A stretch of 64,000 nt of DNA from contig NZ_CP133111.1 in NCBI RefSeq assembly GCF_033001325.1, forward strand, positions 1,736,001 through 1,800,000, in the 5' to 3' direction. The translations under genes and the position numbers were made by a program. Every line of letters begins with the position of its first letter. Positions within the stretch are counted from its first letter, which is position 1. Of the stretch, positions 1 through 7,698 are shown one piece after another. Under the pieces are notes generated by a model. That model ran no database searches. It had not been told where the DNA came from and worked only from the letters and a program-made list of their open reading frames with translations. This DNA comes from Rhodopseudomonas sp. BAL398 (lineage in GTDB: Bacteria; Pseudomonadota; Alphaproteobacteria; Rhizobiales; Xanthobacteraceae).

Positions 1-69
1 ACCGACGATGACTCGGAACCGCCGGCCGATAGCGAGGACGACGAACGTCGCCTCGTCGCCGCCGAATGA
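1..69 (+). CDS. C-terminal end of a ParB-like partition protein (partial)
   Basis: Frame 1 is open from the window edge to the TGA at 67-69 and encodes an acidic tail ending DDERRLVAAE. ParB/RepB/Spo0J-type proteins normally sit just upstream of this gene set in trb-type alphaproteobacterial elements and end in such acidic tails. That is the only basis for the name, because no domain is visible in 22 residues. The start lies outside the window. Confidence 0.4.
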   Translation, partial: TDDDSEPPADSEDDERRLVAAE

Positions 70-123
70 GCCGCTCGCGGGGCGGCTTCGGCCGCTCCGC
101 AACTTCCAATCCCATCCACTCAG

Positions 124-149
124 AGCCCGGCCCGGCGCCGGGTTCTTTT
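124..149 (+). terminator. Hairpin followed by T-rich tract
   Basis: An 8-pair stem (AGCCCGGC at 124-131 with GCCGGGTT at 137-144, one G-T pair) encloses a 5-nt loop and runs into CTTTTC. It lies between the ParB-like stop (69) and the next start (167). It could end the upstream transcript or act as an attenuator. The T tract is short, so strength is uncertain. Confidence 0.4.
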
Positions 150-166
150 CGTTTCAGGAGCCCGAC

Positions 167-568
167 ATGCCCGATTTTCTCACCCGCTTTTCCTGCCTGC
201 TCGACGTCGGCTCGGTGGCCAATGTCGGGCGGGCCTTCGACATCTACACCGCGCTGATGGCCGAGAACGCTCGCGAGGACCCGCCCGCCGAGCCGTTCCT
301 GCTCTCGCTGAGGCCCGAGCATGGCGCGACGCGCCTTTGGCTTCGCGACCCCGGGACCGCCGATCCGCAGTTGCTGATCACCTTCGTCGGCCGCTGCGCC
401 GAAACCTTCGCGCTCACGGGCACCTGGGGGTTTCAGTGGGCCGGCATCGCCTCGGACCCTGTCGTCGACGGCTTCTCCGGCGGCGCCCATCTGCTCGATC
501 TCGGCACAGGCCGCACGATCGAATGGATGAGCACCAGCCGTTGGCTCGCTGAGGGAGGTGCGCGATGA
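167..568 (+). CDS. Conserved hypothetical element protein, 133 aa
   Basis: The ATG at 167 is preceded by CAGGAG at 155-160. Longer in-frame starts from position 8 would run through the upstream gene end and the hairpin, so they are rejected. The product is soluble-looking, with no signal peptide or membrane segment. It has a Trp-rich centre (TGTWGFQWAG) and an acidic N-terminal half. I recognise no domain. Its stop overlaps the ATG at 565 of the next, frameshifted gene (ATGA), which suggests translational coupling. Position between ParB and the antirestriction genes points to an accessory role in the element, but function is unknown. Confidence 0.7.
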   Translation: MPDFLTRFSCLLDVGSVANVGRAFDIYTALMAENAREDPPAEPFLLSLRPEHGATRLWLRDPGTADPQLLITFVGRCAETFALTGTWGFQWAGIASDPVVDGFSGGAHLLDLGTGRTIEWMSTSRWLAEGGAR

Positions 569-796
569 TTCCTGATCACGCGCGCCAACTTCCAGACCAT
601 GCTGCGCGCCGCGGAAAGCGGCGACCTGGCATTGATGGAATGCAGAGACGCCGCAACCGGCGAACCGCGCTATGTCATCTGCGCGGTCGGCCGTGACGGT
701 GGCGAATATATGTTCACGCCGTTCGGTCATCTGGCGGACGGTAATCCCTATGACGCTTACCTTCCGCCCAATACTAGCGGCGAGATGGCCGCATGA
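565..796 (+). pseudogene. DUF6117-type small protein, apparently frameshifted near codon 7
   Basis: The ATG at 565 overlaps the upstream stop and reads MIPDHAR. The rest of the protein, ANFQTMLRAAESGDLALMEC and onward to the TGA at 794-796, is in another frame. Family members, as I recall them, start M-x-IPDHAR-x-NFxTLLRAA, so the two pieces fit together if two bases (CG) are missing from the CGCGCG tract near 579-585. The in-frame ATG at 599 has no ribosome site and would remove about ten conserved residues. The remaining motif GEPRYVICAVGRDG is intact. It may be a real frameshift, a sequencing error in a CG repeat, or re-initiation at 599. Function of the family is unknown. Confidence 0.55.
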
Positions 797-798
797 TC

Positions 799-1161
799 CT
801 ACCAGACGGCCACTTCCCACTGACCGTTGACGCGGGCAAAGCCGACCGGCCGGTTCTGGGGCGTGGCGTTCGCACTGGTGGTGTCCATCGTGAGCTGCGT
901 CATGCACGTCACGCCAGGCCCGACACCACCCGGCGAACAATCACCCAGCTTCAGCGTCGCATTGGCCAGCGACGTACCCGTGAAGAGGCGATGGCGGCGG
1001 ACGGCTGCGATGGCCTCCTCTTCTGTTGGCTGCGCGACGCCCGCAACTGCGGCCGCCGATGCGCCGCCGCCGGGCGCCATCACCGGGCGGAGCGCGAACC
1101 CCGCCCCAAAGCCCACAACGAGGCAGCCTGCGGCCACCATGCCGATCACACTTCCCTTCAT
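799..1161 (-). CDS. Membrane-anchored hypothetical protein, 120 aa
   Basis: The ATG at 1161 has GGGAGA a few bases upstream. The GTG at 1164 is the alternative but sits too close to that site. Residues 4-25 form one hydrophobic segment with glycines, most likely an uncleaved anchor or signal peptide. The remainder is about 90 residues with two cysteines (GDCSPGG and VTCMTQ) that could form a disulfide outside the cytoplasm. It ends GQWEVAVW. It converges on the DUF6117 gene, with stops 2 bp apart. I do not recognise the family. It is the only leftward gene in this part of the core. Confidence 0.65.
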   Translation of the reverse strand: MKGSVIGMVAAGCLVVGFGAGFALRPVMAPGGGASAAAVAGVAQPTEEEAIAAVRRHRLFTGTSLANATLKLGDCSPGGVGPGVTCMTQLTMDTTSANATPQNRPVGFARVNGQWEVAVW

Positions 1162-1315
1162 CACCGTCTCCCTTCGGGGCCTCGCTCGGTCGGGCGGACA
1201 TGCGTCCCCGATCGCCCGGGTCGCCGTCCGCCATGTGTTGGATGAAGGAGTGTAGCGCCGCGCATCCCACCTCGGAAGGCTGCGCGATCAGACGGTCATG
1301 CCGCGCGCCAGAGCG

Positions 1316-1389
1316 AGAGGACGGCCGGGACGGGTTCGAGCCGGTCCAGTCGAGAGAGAGCGCCACCGGTTCGTCCCGATCCGCTCTCC
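1316..1389 (+). ncRNA. Structured 5' leader, copy A, upstream of ardB
   Basis: About 74 bases match a second block at 1906-1977, including AGAGGACGGCCGGGACGGG and CGAGAGAGAGCGCC. GAGAGCG (1356-1362) is complementary to CGCTCTC (1382-1388). In the loop, GTCCC (1373-1377) can pair with GGGAC (1327-1331) upstream, which would make a pseudoknot. The 3' arm abuts the GGAG of the ardB ribosome site. Both pairings are kept in copy B while the loop sequence differs. This suggests an RNA that controls translation or transcription of the following gene. I do not know a named family for it. Confidence 0.5.
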
Positions 1390-1400
1390 GGAGAACCCCC

Positions 1401-1838
1401 ATGCCCGACACCAACACCAGCACTGACGATTCCTCGGCGCGCGCGGTCGCCCTCGTACCGGAGGCGCGCCGGATGGATTTCCTGCCGCTGCTCTTCGGCC
1501 GCCAGCATGTCCTCGTGGCGGAGATGACCGTCTATCACCTGATGGAGCGCCTGAGCCCGCTCGACTATCGTGGCGGTCTCTGGGACTTCTATGAGCGCGA
1601 CGGCAGGCCGCTATACCTCGCGCCGACCTCGAAGCCCCGCTTTCAGATCGTCTGCGACACCAACGGCTATGAGGGCGAGGTGTCGGCCGACGCCGCCGGC
1701 ATCATCGCGACGCTTTTCGCCTTCTCCCATCTCTCCTTCAAGTATCCGGTCGATGCGATGTCGGAAGGATATGGCCGCCTTTACGACTACGCCGCAGACC
1801 ATCCGGAATCCGCCGAGATCTTCCAGGCGATCGACTGA
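1401..1838 (+). CDS. ardB: Antirestriction protein, ArdB/KlcA family, 145 aa
   Basis: ArdB/KlcA proteins protect incoming DNA from type I restriction without mimicking DNA. The family pattern is clear: RRMDFLPLLFGRQHVLVAEM near residue 23, then LSPLDYRGGLWDFYE, then YLAPTSKPRF, and GYEGEVSADAAGIIATLFAF near residue 95, with a C-terminal YAADHPESAEIFQAID. Length is normal. The ATG at 1401 follows CCGGAGAACCCCC. It is preceded by structured leader copy A and followed by a strong terminator, so it is probably a single-gene transcript. It sits beside the strawberry-notch gene, which has the same kind of leader, so both may be expressed on entry into a new host (inference). Confidence 0.85.
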   Translation: MPDTNTSTDDSSARAVALVPEARRMDFLPLLFGRQHVLVAEMTVYHLMERLSPLDYRGGLWDFYERDGRPLYLAPTSKPRFQIVCDTNGYEGEVSADAAGIIATLFAFSHLSFKYPVDAMSEGYGRLYDYAADHPESAEIFQAID

Positions 1839-1857
1839 AATCGGCTGTCACCCTCAG

Positions 1858-1886
1858 CGCCCGGCCTCAGGGTCGGGCGTTTTTTT
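1858..1886 (+). terminator. Rho-independent terminator after ardB
   Basis: A 6-bp GC stem (CGCCCG at 1858-1863 with CGGGCG at 1874-1879) is followed directly by seven T residues (1880-1886). It lies 20 bp after the ardB stop and separates ardB from leader copy B. Confidence 0.8.
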
Positions 1887-1905
1887 ATGTCGGCGGATCA
1901 GAGGA

Positions 1906-1977
1906 AGAGGACGGCCGGGACGGGTCGAGTTCGGGCGGTCGAGAGAGAGCGCCGCCGGGCTTGTCCCTTCCGCTCTC
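1906..1977 (+). ncRNA. Structured 5' leader, copy B, upstream of the strawberry-notch gene
   Basis: Second copy of the leader at 1316-1389. The hairpin GAGAGCG (1945-1951)/CGCTCTC (1971-1977) and the candidate pseudoknot GGGAC (1917-1921)/GTCCC (1963-1967) are both conserved, while bases between differ. A GAGG ribosome site follows at 1980-1983, then the ATG at 1992. Because a terminator stands just upstream, a promoter must lie within or just before this block. Confidence 0.5.
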
Positions 1978-1991
1978 CCGAGGTTCTTCCC

Positions 1992-4900
1992 ATGAACATT
2001 CTGTCTCCCGTGGCCCTCCCGGCCGCGCCCGTCACCCGTGCGCCCCCGATCCTCGCCGTGGCGCTACAGCTTCTCGATCATCTCGAACGCGGCCAGCGCA
2101 TCGATGCAGCGATCCTCCGTGCAGCCATGGAAGCGGCTTTCGGCGCATCCGACACCAGCGGCGCCTGGGACTGGAAGGCGGCCTATGAGGCATGCGAGGT
2201 CGCGACAGTCCTCTTCCTGCGCAAATACGGAAAGGCGCTTTTCCGTAAGGCCACATCTCCGGCTGCACCACTTTCCGCCATCACCAAGATCGCCGGGCTC
2301 CTGCCGACGCATACGCGACGCTCGGAAGAATCGCAGGCGCTCCAGCAGTTCTCGACGCCGGCGCCGCTCGGTCTCGCCGCAGTGGCCGCCGCCGCCATTG
2401 CTACTGGCGACATCGTGCTGGAGCCGTCGGCTGGCACCGGCCTGCTCGCCATACTGGCGGAGATATCAGGCGGAACGCTCCTCCTCAACGAGCTGGCCGA
2501 GACCCGCGCCGATCTGCTCGCTGCGCTGTTTCCGGCCGTTGCCGTCACGCGCTTCGACGCGGCCCAGATCGACGATCATCTGGCGCCGGGCGCCACCCCC
2601 TCAGTCGTGCTGATGAACCCGCCATTCTCCGCCATGGCAAACGTCTCCGGCCGCGTGGCCGACGCCGCCTATCGCCATGTCGCTTCAGCACTGGCCCGGC
2701 TTGCCGATGGCGGGCGGCTGGTGGCGATCACCGGCGCCAACTTCAGCCCCGACCACCCGGCTTGGGCAGCGGCCTTCGTCCGGCTTCAGGAGCGTGGCCG
2801 CGTCGTCTTCACCGCGGCCGTGGACCGCTCGGTCTATGCCAAGCACGGCACGACCATCGACACGCGGCTGACGGTCATCGACAAGCTGCCGGCCGACGAT
2901 CGTTCGGCGTTTCCCCCTTCGCCCGGCATCGCGCCGGATGTCGACACGCTGCTCGGCTGGATCGAGACGCAGGTTCCGCCGCGTCCGACCGCCACCCTCC
3001 CGTCAGTGGCAACCTCGGAGTCTACCGCGAAGCCCCGCACCGTTCGCGGATACCTTGCGCGCACCGCCGCTGCACGTCCGGCCACCCCCGCGTCCATCGA
3101 GCCCGAAGGCGTCGAACTCTCCTATGAGATCGTGGACTGGACGCCCGCCGAAGACGGCCGGATCACCGACGCGATCTATGAAGAATACGGATTGCAGGCG
3201 ATCCGTATTCCCGGTGCGCAGGCCCATCCCACCAAATTGGTCCAATCGGTCGCGATGGCCTCGGTCGCGCCGCCCAGGCCGAGCTACCGGCCCCGGCTGC
3301 CCGCCAACATCGTCACCGATGGACTGCTCTCCGACGCTCAGCTCGAAACCGTCATCTACGCCGGCGAGGCGCACTCCGACTTCCTCGCCGGTTCATGGAC
3401 GCTCGACGAAACCTTCGACGTCGTCTCGGCCGCGCCCGACGATGCGCCGAACGCCGTGCGCTTCCGCCGGGGCTTCATGCTCGGCGACGGCACCGGCGCA
3501 GGCAAAGGTCGCCAATCGGCCGGCATCATCCTCGACAACTGGATGCAGGGCCGTCGCAAGGCGGTGTGGATCTCCAAATCCGACAAGCTGCTGGAGGACG
3601 CCCAGCGCGACTGGTCGGCCCTCGGCATGGAGCGGCTGCTGGTCACGCCGCTGTCGCGTTTCCCGCAGGGCAAGGACATCACGCTTTCGGAAGCCGTCCT
3701 ATTCACCACCTATGCCACGCTACGGTCCGACGACCGGGGCGAGAAGCTTTCCCGCGTCAAGCAGATCGTCGAATGGTTGGGCTCCGACTTCGATGGAGTG
3801 ATCATTTTCGACGAGAGCCATGCCATGCAGAACGCCGCTGGCGGCAAGGGAGAACGCGGCGATGTCGCCGCCTCGCAACAGGGTCGCGCAGGTCTTCGGC
3901 TTCAGCACGCCCTGCCGAATGCGCGCGTCGTCTATGTCTCGGCGACCGGGGCGACCACCGTCCACAATCTCGCCTATGCCCAGCGCCTCGGTCTCTGGGG
4001 CGGCGAGGACTTCCCGTTCTCGACCCGCGCCGAATTCGTCGAGGCGATCGAGGACGGCGGCGTCGCGGCGATGGAGGTGCTCGCCCGCGACCTGCGCTCG
4101 CTCGGCCTCTACACGGCCCGCTCACTGTCCTATGACGGCGTCGAATACGAACTGGTCGAGCACCAGCTCACCCCCGAGCAGACCGGCATCTACGACGCCT
4201 ATGCCGGGGCCTTCGCCGTCATCCATAACAATCTCGACGCGGCGATGCAGGCCGCCAACATCACCGGCGACGGCGGCACGTTGAACCGCCAGGCCAAGTC
4301 CGCCGCCCGCTCGGCCTTCGAATCCGCCAAGCAGCGGTTCTTCGGCCATCTGCTGACCTCGATGAAGACGCCGACCCTGATCCGCTCGATCGAGCAGGAC
4401 CTGGTCGACGGCCATGCCGCCGTGATCCAGATCGTGTCGACCGGCGAAGCCCTGATGGAGCGCCGTCTCGCGGAGATCCCCACCGAGGAATGGAATGACG
4501 TCCGGGTGGACATCACCCCGCGCGAGTATGTCCTGGATTACCTCGCCCATTCCTTCCCGGTGCAGCTATACGAGCCGTTCACCGACAGCGAGGGCAACCT
4601 GTCGTCGCGGCCGGTGTTTCGCGACGGCCAGCCGGTCGAAAGCCGCGACGCCGTTGCCCGTCGTGACCGCCTGATCGAGAGGCTCGCTTCGCTGCCACCC
4701 GTCCCCGGCGCGCTCGACCAGATCGTCCAGCGCTTCGGCACCGATGTCGTGGCGGAGGTGACCGGGCGTTCGCGCCGCATCGTCCGCAAGTCGGGTGCCG
4801 ACTCCATGACCAGCCCCGGCGGTATCGATCGCCTCGCCGTCGAAAGCCGTGCCGGGTCGGCCAATCTGGCCGAGACGCAGGCGTTCATGGATGATCAGAA

Positions 4901-6338
4901 ACGCATTCTGATCTTCTCCGACGCCGGCGGCACCGGGCGCAGCTACCACGCCGATCTGTCGGCGCGGAACCAGCGGCTGCGCGTCCACTATCTGCTGGAG
5001 CCGGGCTGGAAGGCCGACGCCGCCATTCAGGGCCTGGGCCGCACCAACCGGACCAACCAGGCGCAGCCACCGCTGTTCCGGCCGATCTCGACGGACGTGA
5101 AGGCGGAAAAGCGCTTTCTCTCGACCATCGCTCGCCGCCTCGACACGCTGGGCGCGATCACGCGCGGCCAGCGCCAGACGGGCGGTCAAGGCCTGTTCCG
5201 GCCCGAGGACAATCTGGAGAGCCACTACGCCCGCGACGCCCTGCGGCAGCTCTACCTGCTGCTGGTGCGCGGCAAGGTCGACGGCTGCTCACTCCAGATG
5301 TTCGAGGATGCCACGGGCCTCTCGCTAATGGATTCCACCGGCATCAAGGATGAGTTGCCGCCCATCACGACGTTCCTCAACAGGTTGCTGGCGCTGACCA
5401 TCGAGCTTCAGGGTGTCCTGTTCACCGCGTTCGAGCGGCTGCTGAACGCCAAGATCGAAGGCGCCATCGCTTCCGGCAGCTACGACGTCGGACTGGAGAC
5501 ACTGCAGGCCGAGAGCTTCGTCGTCACCGATCGCCGGACGATCCACGTTCATCCCGGCACCGGCGCCGAGGCTCGGCTGCTGACCATCACCCAGCGCCAG
5601 CGCAACCGTCCCGTGACGCTGGCCGAGGCGTTCGACCATCTCGATGACCCGGGCGCGAGGCTGCTGATCAACGAGCGCTCCCGACGCGCCGCTGTGCAGG
5701 TCCCGACCACCAGCATCATGCTGGACGATGGCGAGATCGAACGACGCGTGCGGCTGATCCGGCCGATGGAGGCGCACAATATCCCCATCAAGATGATGGG
5801 CGAGACCCATTGGGTGGAGGCCGAGCGGATCGCCTTCGAAACGGCCTGGGATGCCGAGGCCACCGAGGTGCCAGAGTATGCCGATAGCACCATCCATGTC
5901 GTCAGCGGGCTATTGCTGCCGATCTGGAAGCGGCTTCCGAACGAATCGACTCGGGTTTATCGTCTCCAGACAGACGACGGCGAGCGCATCGTCGGCCGCC
6001 GCGTCTCCCCCGCATGGGTGGCCGGCGCGCTCGCCACCGGCACGTCGACCCTGACGCCCGACCACGCCTTCATGGCGCTGATGGACGGCAAGACCATCCT
6101 CGATCTGACCGATGGTCTTCAGCTTCGCCGCGTCCGGGTCATGGGCGCCAACCGCATCGAGCTGTCGGGCTTCACCGACCCCATGCGGGATCGCCTGCGG
6201 GCCTATGGCCTCTTCCACGAGATCATCTCGTGGAAGCTGCGGATGTTCGTGCCGACCGATGAGACCGGCACTGCGATCCTCGCGAAGGTGATGGAGCGCC
6301 ACCCGGTCGAGCGCATCGGCGTGCGGGAGGCGGCGTGA
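1992..6338 (+). CDS. Strawberry-notch family helicase with N-terminal methyltransferase-like domain, 1448 aa
   Basis: A very large element protein. The N-terminal part carries class I SAM-methyltransferase motifs: LEPSAGTG at about 144-150 and MNPPF at about 208-212 (the NPPF tetrad of N6-adenine methyltransferases). The middle is a superfamily 2 ATPase with a P-loop-like DGTGAGKG near residue 497 and a Walker B DESH near 607. The C-terminal strawberry-notch domain contains GTGRSYHADLSA and the arginine-rich QGLGRTNRTNQ near 1013. GAGG precedes the ATG at 1992. The stop overlaps the ATG of the Toprim gene, so both are one operon. Relatives are common in conjugative elements and phages, but their function is not established. 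DNA modification or remodelling during establishment is inference. Confidence 0.85.
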   Translation: MNILSPVALPAAPVTRAPPILAVALQLLDHLERGQRIDAAILRAAMEAAFGASDTSGAWDWKAAYEACEVATVLFLRKYGKALFRKATSPAAPLSAITKIAGLLPTHTRRSEESQALQQFSTPAPLGLAAVAAAAIATGDIVLEPSAGTGLLAILAEISGGTLLLNELAETRADLLAALFPAVAVTRFDAAQIDDHLAPGATPSVVLMNPPFSAMANVSGRVADAAYRHVASALARLADGGRLVAITGANFSPDHPAWAAAFVRLQERGRVVFTAAVDRSVYAKHGTTIDTRLTVIDKLPADDRSAFPPSPGIAPDVDTLLGWIETQVPPRPTATLPSVATSESTAKPRTVRGYLARTAAARPATPASIEPEGVELSYEIVDWTPAEDGRITDAIYEEYGLQAIRIPGAQAHPTKLVQSVAMASVAPPRPSYRPRLPANIVTDGLLSDAQLETVIYAGEAHSDFLAGSWTLDETFDVVSAAPDDAPNAVRFRRGFMLGDGTGAGKGRQSAGIILDNWMQGRRKAVWISKSDKLLEDAQRDWSALGMERLLVTPLSRFPQGKDITLSEAVLFTTYATLRSDDRGEKLSRVKQIVEWLGSDFDGVIIFDESHAMQNAAGGKGERGDVAASQQGRAGLRLQHALPNARVVYVSATGATTVHNLAYAQRLGLWGGEDFPFSTRAEFVEAIEDGGVAAMEVLARDLRSLGLYTARSLSYDGVEYELVEHQLTPEQTGIYDAYAGAFAVIHNNLDAAMQAANITGDGGTLNRQAKSAARSAFESAKQRFFGHLLTSMKTPTLIRSIEQDLVDGHAAVIQIVSTGEALMERRLAEIPTEEWNDVRVDITPREYVLDYLAHSFPVQLYEPFTDSEGNLSSRPVFRDGQPVESRDAVARRDRLIERLASLPPVPGALDQIVQRFGTDVVAEVTGRSRRIVRKSGADSMTSPGGIDRLAVESRAGSANLAETQAFMDDQKRILIFSDAGGTGRSYHADLSARNQRLRVHYLLEPGWKADAAIQGLGRTNRTNQAQPPLFRPISTDVKAEKRFLSTIARRLDTLGAITRGQRQTGGQGLFRPEDNLESHYARDALRQLYLLLVRGKVDGCSLQMFEDATGLSLMDSTGIKDELPPITTFLNRLLALTIELQGVLFTAFERLLNAKIEGAIASGSYDVGLETLQAESFVVTDRRTIHVHPGTGAEARLLTITQRQRNRPVTLAEAFDHLDDPGARLLINERSRRAAVQVPTTSIMLDDGEIERRVRLIRPMEAHNIPIKMMGETHWVEAERIAFETAWDAEATEVPEYADSTIHVVSGLLLPIWKRLPNESTRVYRLQTDDGERIVGRRVSPAWVAGALATGTSTLTPDHAFMALMDGKTILDLTDGLQLRRVRVMGANRIELSGFTDPMRDRLRAYGLFHEIISWKLRMFVPTDETGTAILAKVMERHPVERIGVREAA

Positions 6339-7384
6339 TGGCACGGCAGGACGCTTCCGAACTGGCGATCCGTCTCGGCCGACAGGCCGAGGCGGTGTGC
6401 CGCCACTATCTCTCCACCGGCCATCGCGAGGGGAGCTATTGGCTGGTCGGCGATGTCCGCAACACCCCCGGCCGCTCGATGTTCGTGCGGCTGAAGGGCG
6501 GCGAGACCGGCAAGGGCGCGGCCGGCAAATGGACCGACGCCGCCACCGGCGAGCATGGCGATCTCCTCGACGTCATCCGCGAAAGCTGCGGCCTGGTCGA
6601 CTTCAAGGACGTCGCCGATGAGGCGCGCGCCTTCCTGTCGATGCCGCATCCCGAGCCGGACCGCCGGCATGATGGCGAACGCAAAGCACCAGCGCCGATC
6701 GGATCGCCGGAAGCAGCGCGGCGGCTCGTCGGGATGTCGCAGCCGATTTTGGGCACTGTCGTGGAAACGTATCTACGGAACCGTGCGATTACGGCTTTGC
6801 ACGGAACCGGAAGCCTGCGTTTTCATCCCAGGTGCTATTATCGGCCCGACGAGTATTCCCCGACCGAGACCTGGCCGGCGATGATCGCATCGGTCACCGA
6901 TCTCGCCGGACATCAGACCGGCGCGCACCGCACCTGGCTCGCACCTGACGGTTCGGACAAGGCCCCGATTGACACCCCGAGACGGGCGATGGGTGACCTC
7001 CTCGGACATGCCGTTCGCTTCGGTGTGGCGGGCGAAGTGATGGCGGCGGGCGAAGGGATCGAGACGATGCTGTCGCTCAGGATGGCGCTGCCCAACATGC
7101 CGATGGCGGCGGCGCTCTCGGCGGCGCATCTCTCCGCCATCTTGTTCCCCGACACGCTGCGCCGGCTCTATATCGCCCGCGACAATGATCCGGCCGGCGA
7201 CGGTGCGATGACGACGTTGATCGAACGGGCGAACGCGGCCGGGATCGAGGCGGTCGTGGTGTCTCCGAGCCTGGGGGACTTCAACGAGGATCTCCGCCTG
7301 GCAGGCCTGGACAGCCTCCGGGCAACGGCACGGGTGCAGATCGCGCCGCAGGACGTCGCACGCTTCATGGCGCTGGCGGCATAG
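6338..7384 (+). CDS. Toprim-domain protein (primase-like), 348 aa
   Basis: The start overlaps the strawberry-notch stop (GTGATG; ATG at 6338 with GGGAGG upstream). The N-terminal region (about 1-100) resembles the CHC2/DUF7146-type primase domain but lacks its zinc cysteines; it includes WTDAATGEHGDLLDVI. The C-terminal Toprim domain has the catalytic acidic motif GEGIET near residue 238 and DNDPAGD near 281, which bind metal in primases and topoisomerases. The likely role is priming or processing of element DNA with the upstream helicase. This is known for the domain but inferred for this pair. The coding end at 7384 is followed by a 314-bp gap. Confidence 0.85.
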   Translation: MARQDASELAIRLGRQAEAVCRHYLSTGHREGSYWLVGDVRNTPGRSMFVRLKGGETGKGAAGKWTDAATGEHGDLLDVIRESCGLVDFKDVADEARAFLSMPHPEPDRRHDGERKAPAPIGSPEAARRLVGMSQPILGTVVETYLRNRAITALHGTGSLRFHPRCYYRPDEYSPTETWPAMIASVTDLAGHQTGAHRTWLAPDGSDKAPIDTPRRAMGDLLGHAVRFGVAGEVMAAGEGIETMLSLRMALPNMPMAAALSAAHLSAILFPDTLRRLYIARDNDPAGDGAMTTLIERANAAGIEAVVVSPSLGDFNEDLRLAGLDSLRATARVQIAPQDVARFMALAA

Positions 7385-7698
7385 GCCGACAGGAGAATGC
7401 AGACGGCGGGAGCGCCGTCGTCGGCATCGCTCGGATGATCCCCAGGTCGGAGAGAACCACGCCCCGGCCTTCGAGAGGGCGATCGGCCAGCAAACGGCCC
7501 GGCCCGGCAATGTCTGCGGCGGACTATTTTCCGGCGCGGCCGAGAGCCGCTTTCCATCGCGAAACAAAATAGCCCGCCTTCTTCATCCTCCGCTGTGCTC
7601 CGGCCCTCCGCTTCGCTGCGGATGCAGGTCCGGCCCGCCCGCCGGCTTTCGTCGCCATGAAGGCCGCGAGGGTCGCGGTCGAACCGACGGAGCATCCC
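7385..7698 (+). other. 314-bp gap, probable leader of the DUF2493 gene
   Basis: No convincing gene is seen. Open frames on the minus strand here are shadows. Near 7583-7605 there is a compact GC hairpin, TCCGC-TTCGCT-GCGGA, flanked by CCGG on both sides, so the transcript before the DUF2493 gene may be structured. No terminator with a T tract follows the Toprim gene. Confidence 0.3.
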
